Made by a program: the position numbers and the translations under genes
Notes under the pieces: model-generated
Told to the model about the DNA's origin: nothing
Database searches by the model: none
The model's input: the letters and a program-made list of their open reading frames with translations, nothing else
NCBI GenBank assembly: GCA_950022655.1
Contig: OX465583.1
Span: 29,663,360 to 29,727,359 of the forward strand
Reading direction: 5' to 3'
Length of the DNA: 64,000 nt
DNA from: Alentia gelatinosa
Lineage: Eukaryota; Annelida; Polychaeta; Phyllodocida; Polynoidae
Shown: positions 51,101-58,666 of the stretch, piece after piece
Layout of the letters: each line of letters begins with the position of its first letter
Position numbering within the stretch: position 1 is the first letter of the stretch

Positions 51101-54100
51101 ATAAGACATTTACACTTTATCCCCAATTCTCGCCAATCTGATGGTTTACCTTTGGCAGAGTCGGAGAGTTGGTTATATCCCACATGTAGGCATAGGATTT
51201 GTCCAGATTTTAGGATCTTTTGACATCACAAGGATAAGTCTTGAGATCAATGTAAAACATATTAAAATAAAAAGGCCATGTCAGCTTTCAGCTTAGGCAA
51301 GAAATTCTATTAAAATAGCAAAGCCCATACCTGCACATGTGAGTAATGCCCGACGGCCATCAGAAGGGCAACAAATTCGGGTCGGTGAAGGGCGTACACT
51401 GAAATGAATTTCACCGGCCGTCTTCGACCTGACGAATTTGATGACCAGAATTGGATTGGAGAAAGTTGACACTTCAGTGTTTTATATCCTTTAGATGCGG
51501 TTGTAGGATTACAGATTAAGGATGTGCGGTATCGAGGTGATGCTGGTGTCTGTGTATGGTGAACTGGTAGTGTTTCTAGGAGAGTGTGGGACTCAAACAA
51601 CTGAATAACTGTGTACACAATGTAACAGCCGGTACCACTCACCACGAGTGGTCACCCAGGTGGTGTCAGCAGCTGGACTCACCAAGTCACGGTTTTTTAT
51701 CGCTGTGAGGAGGGTAATAGTGGGCAAAGTCTGGTCAAACTGTGAGAAATTTCCTGAAATTATTCTAAAAGATAGGATCGGGTTGTGATTCCTCTGTGTC
51801 AGCTGCTGACGAATACGGCAGACGAGACAAATTCTTAATGTCTTGAAAGTAAAGTCTAATATCCGACGACAAGCCTATAATATCCATAGAATTTTCCAGC
51901 AAATTGCTCTGTATAATTAATAATCCCCCCACCCCCACCCCTTCCATCAAAAAAGGGAGAAAAAGAAAGATGTAAAATAAATCCCCAAAAGGGTGTTTTG
52001 GACTGGAATATTGAACATGTCAATTTACGAAACTAACACTTAGAATTATGGGTTTTTTTTTAATTTTTAATTTTTTTTTAGAGAAAAAAAAGGGCGATTA
52101 TCGTCTAGATACCTGTGTTGGCCAGCAGCATTCGCAGAGGGTAACACAGTTGAGATTTGATGTGGTCATAACTGAGAAAGCTGGGGTCGTGTATCACTAA
52201 GCATATAGGCCACCAATAAATCCATAAATCCGTTAGGTAACCTTAGACCGGCATGTGCTCGCAAACTGTCTAGACAAGGTGCTGCCTCTATATAACCAAC
52301 GAGCCTGAAATGAGAATGGGAAATTCGACCATGTTTGGTCTGTGAATACAAATTGGTTGATCTTGTATATCCAAATGTTAAAATATTGTGTATTCTTAAT
52401 ATTTTTGCATATTTATAAATATCAATATCATGACATATATTAGATGCATATTCTTAAAGAATAGCTACAAGTATAAGACTAATCCTATATATATTTCAAG
52501 AGTTATGTGCTCTGAGTAATGCTTGGATGTTGTTGTTTTGCTGTAACTCTCCATGCCGATACTCTGCTCTCATCTCGCATGATTAACGACGTAATCTCTG
52601 CTACTTCTCTCCGTAAACTCTGCTTGACGCTGCTCCTGGGTTTTACCAGGAGAGTGATGTAAATCTTGTGTAGTTTCATGTTGTCCAGAAGTCGTCTGCT
52701 CTTAGTAGAACTCTAACTTGCATGCTTCTTTGTAGTTGAACTTTGGCGCCTCTGACCGCCGGTCTAAGGTAAGACGACCATGACTAGATTAATTAAGATA
52801 CGTCTAGTATGTCGTGAACTTGTATTAAAACAAACTATGTTATAAATATTGTAGGCTTGGTTAAACAAAAAGCACCTTAAACTAACGTTTATACAATACT
52901 GGATAGCCCAGCTGGTAATATAAGCTTCACTAATATGCCCTTACAACTTACTTTTTTTCATGTACTATTCATGAACCTTCTCAATAAAAAGAGATTATTT
53001 TCTGATTATGTAAAGATACACTCTCCCGGCATTAAGTCATCATATAGATTGAATGATTCACTCTCCCCCCACTTTCACAGAATACAGAGAATATTGAAGA
53101 GTGCCGGAAGCGGAAGTCAAGCCTGGATGAGCTTTTCCAGGCAGCCGTCCGTGACCCCGTGACCTCGCCCCCGTCCTCGCCGGTCAAAGGTGAAGGTCAG
53201 GACCAGGCGAAAAACGTTGTCATGCGAAGGTCAAGAGGAAGAAAACGTCAGAGCAAACGTCTCTCAATTTTCAGTGGTCATGAGTATAACCTCGAGGTAT
53301 GTTTTTCTATAGAGGAAACCTATGAAAGTTTAGGGCCAGAGCTCATACCCCATCGAGTTTGAATTGCATAGTAATTCACAAGGCGAAGTCGCGTGAATAA
53401 CGTAGCGAGTCAAACGAGGTTGGATCGAGCTCTGACCCTAAACATGAATAGGTTTCTGAATTTATCTCATCCTTCACATTGACTTATGGCCTAACATTTG
53501 TGATATAATCCCCAATTGGATATTTATTCTAAATATCTCATGGGTGTTGGATACGAGTTCCCAATGTTAAGTCTATGGAGAAAAAATACCAGGGGGGAGA
53601 TAAAGCCAGTTTGATTACATCTGGTATGGACCAATATACAGAGTCTTCCGTCAGGATATAGGCAGGATGGTAACGAAATGAAACAACTTTTTTATTGTTA
53701 TAGAAAATAAAGAGTAGAAGGAAGTAGTGTGATGTACGACTGTTGGTGTTATGATACCTCATGAACTGTTTCTTCAACTGCCAGACCAGTGTCTTCACCC
53801 CAATCCACGGATCTGTGACAAACGTCCACGTGACCAGCCTAGACGCCGCACAGGAAGTCATACACATGCTGCTCGACAAGTTCAAGGTATTGTTGGCATC
53901 CTGTGCTTACAAGTACAGAAATTTCACATATAAAATTACACGTCTAAAATCACAGTACACAGGAGTTTATATCAGCTGCTGTGTACAATTAAGTTAATGT
54001 TAGATATGAAATACTGGATGAATTAATACAGAAAGTCATTTGTGAAATTGTATGTCCAATGTCATATATCTAGGAAAAATAAGAGAAAAACGTGATATAC

Positions 54101-56252
54101 AAGGAGTTCAATAGATGATGCACTATGATGAACTGTGACAGAAGAATAAAATGGCGTCTGCTTTTAGGTGGTGAACAACCCTGAGGAGTTCTGTCTGTGC
54201 GTTGTGCGTAACAGTGGTGAGACGCGGGTGCTGAAGGACGACACATACCCGTTACTGGAGCGGGTTATCCTCGGGCCACTGGAGGATGAGGCCAAGATCT
54301 TCATAATGGAGAAACACCGCACACAAGACGTCTCCAGTGAGGTATGACTTTGACCTGATCCTTATGAATTTGATAAAGAAAATAAGTGTATTGCACTCAA
54401 AAATGCAAGTTTTTGAGTAGAACATATTATTTAAGAGGTAACAATGTTCATGAATATGAGCAAAAAAAGGATAAAAATGAGAATAAAAATGAAAGAAACT
54501 GTGTGTTTTGATATATTTAGATGATTAAATGAATACCTTAGGTCGGGATTTCACCTGAGGTAATTTGTGTCTGATCCACTCGTCTAAATCTCTTAGATTT
54601 CGTTTGAGACTAATCTCAAATAGTTGATTTTATCTCTGGACTTCATTTATCATATCAATAGATCTTGAAAATCCAAGATAGCATATTTGGAGAGTCACTG
54701 CTGTCATTAAAGACAGGAATTTAATGACAATGGCAGTAATGTATTTAAATTTGGTGTCAAGAAACGTAAGAGAGAGTTGGACTGAGCGATTTAAAGCTTA
54801 CTGCTTTATTACCTACTATATTTAAAACGGTAGAATTCCGTCGAAACCGCTTGAAGTTGCTCCCATACATAGAGACATAGTGAACCCGATCTAGGCCTGG
54901 AGATTGAAGGGCCACGAGAGTGAGATTCTCGTACAGTACTTAACTGAATCCTGCTACTATTTTTTGTTTTTCTCTACACAGATGTACTTCTATTCTTATG
55001 ATTTGTTTCTAGATGTACTAAAAACATTATTTGGAAGTGTAGTTTTCCGATCTCCTTTCACATTTCGCTGGTAGTCGGTAAAATCGGTGTCTCATGAAAT
55101 GTTGCTTGGGAACTAATTGATGGTTTCAGGTATTAATAGTTGGGGGCGCCACTAAGCCTTCACCCTCTCAAATATGACGCGACGAAGTCGCTAGTTGATA
55201 ATTAAATTGTTCATACTGTAACGTTAATCAAGGGTGACTCAGAGAGCGAAGTGCAGTTGCACAAGCGTTAATCAATTCCTTTTATTCAGGGTACCTGGTA
55301 GCCTACACACATACAAAGTTTCTGATAGTGTTTTCACTTAGCTATGCTATCTTAATGGTTCTACAAGAGAGTCAGGCTTAGGTCACAGATAGTACCTGGG
55401 AGGTGACCGGACTCTGGGAACTGGTACACCAAGATGATTCCCGGGTAGCAGTGAGACCCAGTGAGTGACGTCCTCACTCAACGGGTCTCAGGCCCTGCAA
55501 GTCATCTCGCAAGAGATCCCCGCTAGAGCGCTGCTAGTGAGCTGGCCCTGGGGGACCGCAATTCACCAGAGAATCTCACAATACCAATTTTGTTATATTG
55601 ATCTTTTAAAAAAAGCCAATCCTTAGATTATTTGTAGAATCAAATGGTCAGTCGGTTGGGGTTTGTCATTTTCGGTGGTTATAAATACGGTTCTGTTGTT
55701 TAGACTCAATTGATTTCTCATTTTCAGGTGGCGCAGTTTGTTAACTTACCCGAGCCTGTACTTAAAGGATTCCTGCTTAAATTGGACAAAGATGAGAAGG
55801 AGGAGATAGAAGAACTAAAAGCAAGGTTGGTAATATCTCACTCTAATATATGTTCCATTTACTATTTACAATATATTAGAAGGCATACAGAACGATGTAA
55901 GTTGGTGGAGTAAACTGTTATAGTTATTTGCATACTTATGTTTTCCTACCGACCAGCAGCACCCTCATTGTTAACCTTAGAGTGACATTTCCTGTTTCAG
56001 ATTTAGCTCTCTTCATCTCTTCAAACTAAATATTGCAGTATAATCAAGAGAAATTAGAATATATATTGTTTCATAGTCATTCTGTACCAATAAAATGTTA
56101 TAAATTGCTTCATTTTTAACAGATTTCTTTTCCTCAGACCCGGCTTTCATCCCTGAACAAATAAGGATTGTATTTAAATTTACAGGTACAAACAATTCGG
56201 CTCAATACTTCAAGAGGAACTAGACCAGTTACAAAACTCCAAAGATCGATAA
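21121..56252 (+). CDS. RASSF: LIM-RA-SARAH protein, RASSF2/4/6-type Ras-association family member (spliced gene, 11 coding exons)
   Basis: Coding exons: 21121-21160, 24397-24491, 37257-37393, 48176-48248, 50111-50269, 52736-52768, 53081-53296, 53785-53886, 54168-54341, 55728-55825, 56186-56252. All introns are GT-AG and phases match at every junction, giving 1194 nt (397 aa plus TAA). Residues 4-56 form a CRIP-like LIM domain with ligands C4, C7, H25, C28, C31, C34, C52 and C56. Residues 92-180 match the RASSF2/4/6 linker. Residues about 222-250 are basic. Residues 252-340 are the RA domain ([14 protein letters not shown]) and 344-393 the SARAH helix. RASSF proteins bind Ras-like GTPases through RA and MST/Hippo kinases through SARAH; Drosophila Rassf carries the same LIM-RA-SARAH order. 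The ATG at 21121 is the first in frame after a TAA at 21085. The family call is firm; which vertebrate paralogue is closest is less so. Skipped or additional exons cannot be excluded without transcripts. Confidence 0.93.
21161..24396 (+). other. RASSF intron 1
   Basis: 3.2 kb. Holds the 955-bp Harbinger-like element (21891-22845), an AT microsatellite near 23220-23245, and at 23090-23700 a unique-looking stretch with repeated CGGCAG/GTCGACTT words that I could not assign. No coding exon seen. Confidence 0.8.
21891..22845. mobile_element. Non-autonomous DNA transposon, Harbinger-like (955 bp, TAA target duplication)
   Basis: Left end AGGGGGTATTCCACCAACCA and right end TGGTGGAATACCGCCT are inverted repeats, flanked by TAA at 21888-21890 and 22846-22848. 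Internally there are several CAGACGTTTCA/GACGTCTGTTGG words and a CpG-rich centre. No transposase frame. A three-base TWA duplication is typical of PIF/Harbinger. Confidence 0.65.
24397..24491 (+). CDS. RASSF: RASSF coding exon 2: central LIM zinc ligands
   Basis: Acceptor TTGTGACAG, donor GTATGG. Encodes residues 14-45, including the motif [15 protein letters not shown], which carries H25, C28, C31 and C34 with the spacing of a LIM domain. The end HPGQHAE is typical of CRIP-type LIM domains. Confidence 0.92.
27215..27390 (+). mobile_element. SINE family 1 copy
   Basis: GGCTGGCCTGCAGATTGTTG, CTTGCTTGTCTGTCATCTCA, CCTGGCTGTTGCTACAGC and the tail ATTAAACACCAACTACCAAC with CCAAC-type repeats. 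The first part of the head is degraded. Confidence 0.7.
27720..27810 (-). mobile_element. SINE family 1 tRNA-like head, antisense
   Basis: On the - strand it reads GGATGGCTCGGTTGGTAGTG, TGCTGGCCTGCG and CAGGGTTAAAGGCTCA, a tRNA-like A-box and degraded B-box as in the family 1 heads. Confidence 0.6.
28560..28870. repeat. Double-hairpin repeat, copy D
   Basis: TTTATCCTACCCC...GGGGTAGGATAAAATC is hairpin 1, with GGCTTAACATTGGG inside. Hairpin 2 pairs TTTTAATCTTGTCCATCG with GGTGGACAAGATTAAA, with the loop CGGCTTCGCC. Hairpin 1 here holds an additional GTATGCCA/TGGCATAC repeat. Confidence 0.65.
29620..29848 (+). mobile_element. SINE family 2 copy
   Basis: GTATCAAAGGCTAGTCC, GGGTGAGATTTCTACCTGAA, TTTATCTCATTCGATCAT and AAAAAGCCGAACTTTGAATA match the 39.6-kb copy. 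The tail CAATCAAACAAACAAA runs into a tandem duplication. Confidence 0.65.
29848..30070. repeat. Tandem duplication, period 124
   Basis: TGTGACCCAGCACTGGATTG (29851) recurs as TGTGACCCGGTACTGGATTG (29975); GACTAGTGATATTTACCTGA is at 29884 and 30008; both units contain GTAGAGTAATGGACT. Differences are few, so the duplication is fairly recent. Confidence 0.85.
33920..34440 (-). pseudogene. LINE (non-LTR retrotransposon) endonuclease remnant
   Basis: The - strand encodes [18 protein letters not shown] (the APE-endonuclease GDFN motif), then after a frameshift and stop a 104-codon stretch with [11 protein letters not shown] (the S/N-DHFPI motif), then another stop and [20 protein letters not shown]. 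This order is typical of CR1/L2-like LINEs between endonuclease and reverse transcriptase. At least two breaks make it dead. No reverse transcriptase core is present nearby. Confidence 0.8.
36914..37030 (+). repeat. Three tandem acceptor-like repeats before RASSF exon 3
   Basis: Three units of 39-40 bases each contain TATTTTCCTTACAG followed by TCTTT, with AGs at 36935, 36974 and 37014. Each resembles a strong 3' splice site. The real acceptor is at 37256. Confidence 0.9.
37257..37393 (+). CDS. RASSF: RASSF coding exon 3: end of the LIM domain
   Basis: Acceptor GCGTGCAG, donor GTAGGA; ends in phase 2. Encodes residues 46-90. [14 protein letters not shown] gives the last ligand pair C52-x3-C56, with the x3 spacing seen in CRIP proteins. 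A Gly/Ser/Lys tail follows. The exon is GC-rich against an AT-rich intron. Confidence 0.92.
38137..38620. mobile_element. Inverted-repeat MITE, 'AAGACATCGACATT...CCCGATTC' family
   Basis: Left end TATAAAGACATCAACATTTG then TTCCCGATTC. The right end is AGAATCGGGCACAGCC then GAGTCGATGTCATGTA, its approximate complement. Internal inverted copies (38170-38220) and GGGTCGGTGAACTGCGTACA. Family fragments lie at 31335-31430, 37450-37505 and 48556-48620, and a near-complete copy at 51093-51492. Confidence 0.55.
39240..39380 (+). mobile_element. SINE family 1 copy with tRNA-like head
   Basis: AATAGCTCAGTTGGTAGCGT is a good A-box and GGGTTCAAAGGTC a degraded B-box. CTGCCATCCTCATCTCATAG and GATTCAATCGCACCATGA follow. 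Confidence 0.7.
39583..39860 (+). mobile_element. SINE family 2 copy
   Basis: Head GGGCAATTAGCTCAATGGCT is tRNA-like. The body shares ATATCAAAGGTCAGTCC, GGATGAGATTTCTACCTAAG and TTCATCTCATAGATTCGATC with the copy at 29.6 kb. The tail is ATTAAACAAGCAAACAAACC. Confidence 0.65.
42418..42590 (+). mobile_element. SINE family 1 copy, most complete
   Basis: GGATGGCTCAGTGGGTAGCA head, GGGTTTGAGGCTCAGCCATG, TTGCTTGTCTGTCATACTCA, ATCCCGCCGTGATATGACCC and TCGCTGTTGTAATGTCATAA. Head and core are full length. Confidence 0.75.
44308..44691 (+). other. GC-rich open frame of unknown status in RASSF intron 3
   Basis: Open from after TAG at about 44310 to TGA at 44689-44691 and rich in Ala, Ser and Leu (for example [20 protein letters not shown]). 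GC content is above the flanks. The same DNA is also open on the - strand. No domain is recognised and no clear splice frame into the RASSF gene. It could be an unannotated exon, a regulatory CpG patch, or chance. Confidence 0.25.
44736..44910 (+). mobile_element. SINE family 1 copy
   Basis: GAAATAGCTCTGTCGGTAGC head, GCAACTCAGCCATCCTGC, CTGCTTGTCTGCTATCTTCA, ATCGATTCAATC and GTCTGTTGCTACAGCGTAAA core and tail. Confidence 0.7.
45640..46239 (+). promoter_or_regulatory. CpG-rich block in RASSF intron 3, candidate internal promoter
   Basis: CpG dinucleotides are dense at 45640-45750 and again at 46010-46180, against AT-rich flanks. The block ends directly before the ATG at 46240, which splices in phase to exon 4. 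Vertebrate RASSF1 and RASSF5 are known to use internal promoters that remove the N-terminal zinc domain. I infer the same here. Confidence 0.5.
46240..46292 (+). CDS. RASSF: Candidate alternative first exon for a LIM-less RASSF isoform
   Basis: ATG at 46240 has A at -3, lies just downstream of a CpG-rich block, and follows an in-frame TAG at 46201. Using donor GTACGT at 46293 (the same hexamer as the exon 4 donor), 17 codons plus CT join exon 4 in phase, giving [20 protein letters not shown] across the junction. From memory, human RASSF2 reads QDKYISKNELLLHLKTYN here, which aligns without gaps. The predicted short form is 324 aa, close to the 326 aa of vertebrate RASSF2. The CT before the donor is a weak exon end, and there is no transcript evidence. 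Confidence 0.6.
48176..48248 (+). CDS. RASSF: RASSF coding exon 4: start of the conserved linker
   Basis: Acceptor AATTATGCAG, donor GTACGT. The first base completes Arg91, then [20 protein letters not shown] follows and the exon ends VSRE. The motif LKAYN...EG corresponds to LKTYN...EG in vertebrate RASSF2/4. It is the first exon shared by the long and proposed short forms. Confidence 0.9.
48249..50110 (+). other. RASSF intron 4
   Basis: 1.9 kb. A 268-bp MITE begins 31 bases after the donor. An inverted-repeat family fragment lies at 48556-48620, a perfect 8-bp hairpin (ACCCGTAC...GTACGGGT) near 49628-49656, and a perfect CRE (TGACGTCA) at 49839-49846. Confidence 0.8.
48280..48547. mobile_element. 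Harbinger-like MITE (268 bp, TAA target duplication)
   Basis: Inverted ends AGGGCCGATTCCACCAACA and TGTTGGTGGAATCGGCCCT are perfect complements, flanked by TAA at 48277-48279 and 48548-48550. It shares TTCCACCAAC with the 955-bp element. It lies 31 bases inside intron 4. Confidence 0.8.
50111..50269 (+). CDS. RASSF: RASSF coding exon 5: linker with the LRVSWG motif
   Basis: Acceptor TTCATACAG, donor GTAGGG, phase 0 at both ends, 53 codons. Encodes [20 protein letters not shown], corresponding to the vertebrate RASSF2/4/6 segment EGLLNISWGLRRPIRLQ (recalled). A diverged tandem duplication of intron sequence begins about 20 bases after the exon. Confidence 0.92.
50290..50850. repeat. Diverged tandem duplication in intron 5, period about 405
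   Basis: AAATGTCGTCTGCTC at 50290 and 50695; both are followed by GGATGGGTGTTGAATT-like, GTGAGGT, AGTGAGGGT.GTGGGT and GAGCTG words in the same order. Confidence 0.6.
51093..51492. mobile_element. Inverted-repeat MITE of the same family, in intron 5
   Basis: Left GCCTATAAGACATTTACACT then TATCCCCAATTC. Right GAATTGGATTGGAGAAAG then TTGACACTTCAGTGTTTTAT, imperfect complements about 400 bases apart. The interior has ATTCGGGTCGGTGAAGGGCG, as in the 38.5-kb copy. Confidence 0.55.
52736..52768 (+). CDS. RASSF: RASSF micro-exon 6 (33 nt)
   Basis: Acceptor CTTTGTAG, donor GTAAGA (near consensus). Encodes [11 protein letters not shown] in phase 0 on both sides, so skipping it would also keep the frame. 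It lies in the variable stretch between linker and RA domain, so protein similarity gives little support; the call rests on the splice signals and frame. Confidence 0.65.
52769..53080 (+). other. RASSF intron 6
   Basis: 312 bases, AT-rich, ending in the pyrimidine tract and CACAG acceptor of exon 7. Nothing else seen. Confidence 0.8.
53081..53296 (+). CDS. RASSF: RASSF coding exon 7: variable Ser/Lys region and basic entry to the RA domain
   Basis: Acceptor CACTTTCACAG, donor GTATGT, 72 codons, phase 0. It begins [19 protein letters not shown], passes through a Pro/Ser stretch (TSPPSSPVK) and ends [20 protein letters not shown] then EYNLE. The last part matches the basic RRIRRHRFSINGHFYNHK block before the RA domain of vertebrate RASSF2 (recalled). 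Confidence 0.92.
53297..53784 (+). other. RASSF intron 7
   Basis: 488 bases, of which about 300 are the antisense double-hairpin element (copy E). Confidence 0.85.
53305..53605. repeat. Double-hairpin repeat, copy E (antisense, in RASSF intron 7)
   Basis: Same element as copy C in reverse: GTTTAGGGCCAGAGCTC pairs with GAGCTCTGACCCTAAAC around AAGGCGAAGTCGCG, then GAATTTATCTCATCC...GGGGGGAGATAAA. It starts about 10 bases after the exon 7 donor. Confidence 0.7.
53785..53886 (+). CDS. RASSF: RASSF coding exon 8: N-terminal half of the RA domain
   Basis: Acceptor CAACTGCCAG, donor GTATTG, 34 codons, phase 0. [20 protein letters not shown] is the first beta hairpin of the RA ubiquitin fold, nearly identical to TSVFTPAYGSVTNV of RASSF2/4/6. 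It ends MLLDKFK. Confidence 0.95.
54168..54341 (+). CDS. RASSF: RASSF coding exon 9: C-terminal half of the RA domain
   Basis: Acceptor TGCTTTTAG, donor GTATGA, 58 codons, phase 0. Contains [30 protein letters not shown] and AKIFIMEK, the conserved core strands of the RASSF RA domain. It ends at the junction with the SARAH segment. Confidence 0.94.
54342..55727 (+). other. RASSF intron 9
   Basis: 1.4 kb. Contains a GC-rich patch (55370-55560) with an interrupted hairpin: arms TGAGACCC (55452-55459) and GGGTCTCA (55483-55490), with inner GTGAG/CTCAC pairing. The remainder is AT-rich. Confidence 0.75.
55728..55825 (+). CDS. RASSF: RASSF coding exon 10: first part of the SARAH domain
   Basis: Acceptor TCATTTTCAG, donor GTTGGT (weaker than the others), ending in phase 2. 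Encodes [20 protein letters not shown] and a charged helix [12 protein letters not shown]. This matches the SARAH start in RASSF2/4/6 (QYIKFEMPVLKSFIQKL, recalled). Confidence 0.93.
55826..56185 (+). other. RASSF intron 10
   Basis: 360 bases, AT-rich, starting at the weak donor GTTGGT and ending AAATTTACAG. Nothing else seen. Confidence 0.75.
56186..56252 (+). CDS. RASSF: RASSF terminal coding exon 11: end of the SARAH helix and stop
   Basis: Acceptor AAATTTACAG. The first base completes Arg376, then [21 protein letters not shown] and TAA (56250-56252). This is the amphipathic C-terminal helix used for MST-kinase or RASSF dimerisation. The 3' UTR follows directly. Confidence 0.92.
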
Positions 56253-57165
56253 CAAGACGGAACGGACTACTCCCCACTGCGCTCGCTTACATATCATTAC
56301 TTTGCTGAGTGGCGTGTCCACTGCGATTCCCTTGGCATGTATCATTATACCATGCCCTGCTCAGTGTTGGACGCTCTGTATTGTAAACTACTAGCCTCAT
56401 GGATGGTGTCTTCAGGAACGTATTTAACATAGATGAACTCATAAAATCTTTATAATTTCTGGTACAGGACAATTGTGAGTAGAAACAGCACAAAAATGTG
56501 TATATGGCATATAGTTATCCAGTTATGGCTGTGGCTAGTGATCCCCAATGCCAAACAAAACACAAGGTGGCATGTGTGCTCATGAATTGAATATAATAGA
56601 GGTTATCCCCACCCTTTCGCCCATCTTGAGGGATCGCGTTGGGATTACCTTGATCGCCCTAGCAGACAGCCAATAAAACAGGGTATACTATGTGTGATAA
56701 AATTCTGAGTTGCCAGTTTTCCGGTTACGTCTTTTCATGGTCTATACTTTCATTTAAAAAAAAGCAAACCTTTTCTATGGTAAGCATTTGAAGACATCAT
56801 ATATGAGAAAGGCTTTAGTGACAGCTCAGCATTTGTCATTCAGTCACGATACTTGTATTTGCAGACTTATCAGCTGTATTATAATGGCTTGATTCCATTT
56901 ACCTGATTTTTGAACTGATAACTCGTCAGGCCCTAGGTCAGTCACTGATCATTGGTCTTGATTTGGTGCTCAGTCGGGCTAGTCAAATAGCAATGGAACA
57001 GTTCCACACTCGGCAACTCCAAATTTGGGCCCGGGTTATTTTAAGGGAACCTATGCCTCTTTAAGTGGTCGGGCCCCGATCGGACACCAAACCGGGCACT
57101 GTTCTGGCAAGTGCCCAACCAGGGCCCAACCATGATCAGCTCCAAAATGGTGTCAATGAAATAAA
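56253..57165 (+). other. RASSF 3' UTR (approximate extent)
   Basis: Directly follows the stop codon. AATAAA hexamers at 56672-56677 and 57160-57165 are candidate polyadenylation signals. The actual end cannot be set from sequence. Confidence 0.45.
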
Positions 57166-58666
57166 GCCTTAATTCATATCCCACCCATCAAACCGCCTTC
57201 CACATGAATTTATCAATTCTGTGTTGTATATCTATAAGAAATACATGCAGATGTTCTCGAGAGATATTTAAGGCATGGACAATCTGTCTTTAGGACTAAC
57301 ATAGCTGTTCTGTGTCTCAATGGCGTTGTTTTATGAAAAGAGGGTGCTTATACATGTTGCCAAAGTCTTATATGCAGAGTTCAACCGTGGCATTTATACA
57401 AACTGCAGCCATATTATACACCTATAATTTACTATTTCTTTTGAAGAAAAGAAAATCGAAAATTGCATTTGACTTTCCATACTAGAGTGTGACATCATGA
57501 CCAGATAACCAGAAAGGCTTCAAAAGCTATAAAATATGGATATCTCTGTCGGGTATCATTAATTTCTGAATTTATCCCAAACCATGCAAGTATCAACTTC
57601 AGCGACTTATACCAATAATATCTTATAATATACATCCACTAGATGTATTTAGCTATAAACGCCAGTGGCACCACATACAGAATCCAAATGAACTAGCCAC
57701 CTGTGGCCATGTAACTAACTTCTACAGGTGCTCACCATCATTCACCTAAAAATATTTCTGAATCCGAATGGCTACTATTTTGTCACGTCATGAGGAAAAA
57801 TATTCAACACCCAGTTAGTATTTTGTACACTATTCAATGGTAGCTGGGTATTTTGAAGTACTAGTGGTGAGATGAAAAAACTAAAGCTGCAGCCATGTGA
57901 TTTACTTGCCATGTCTACATTGCGATGTATTTTTTAAAAGCTGTTGATTATATTGAACAGTAGTCTTTTTAGACAACGGTTGCCACTGCTCCAGAATTAT
58001 TATTATCTCTAATTAATGACGTAGCTATCTGTAAAATACTGTGTGATATCTCCACCAAATTACCGTGAGCATTTCCCTATGTTTCCAAGGAAGTGGACAG
58101 TGACTGTTTTTTGCCAGGTTTGAAATGAACCAACGCATCAGTATACACTATCTAATTTTCTCGATATTTAGCTGGTGCTGAAATTAACCTTCATTACCAC
58201 CGCATTCTATGAAACTGTCGTGTTTTTTTCATGTGTATATGCACTTAAACATTCCAGACAAAGTAAGGATATGAAATAGAGAATTAATCAAATGTTGTCG
58301 AACGTCGAACAACTGAATGTATCACTGCGGAAATTCAATGTATACATATGATAAATGCGTATAATCAATTTCAATTTGTCTTTTTAACTGCATCTATGTA
58401 CATTCGGATGAAGGTATTAGAAAAATATAGTGTATTCATTTTTAACCAACATGGGCCTAACTTAAACCTAGTTATTATGATAGTATTATCCTTCTACTTT
58501 TGCCTGGTCTTATATTTTCATAGAGTGATTTGTATCTAACTTTCCCTAAAAAATATTCATTGCTAATTCTCCCTCAAAACCTGTAAAAAAACACAGTTCT
58601 ATCCTCCTTTTTCGAAAAAGGGCGGTGCGTGATTGAAAAATTGAATTATTTTACAAAGTGATTGCA

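Larger units (their letters stand above)
50270..52735 (+). other. RASSF intron 5
   Basis: 2.5 kb. Contains a diverged tandem duplication (about 50290-50850, period about 405) and an inverted-repeat MITE of about 400 bp (51093-51492). No exon apart from the flanking ones. Confidence 0.8.
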
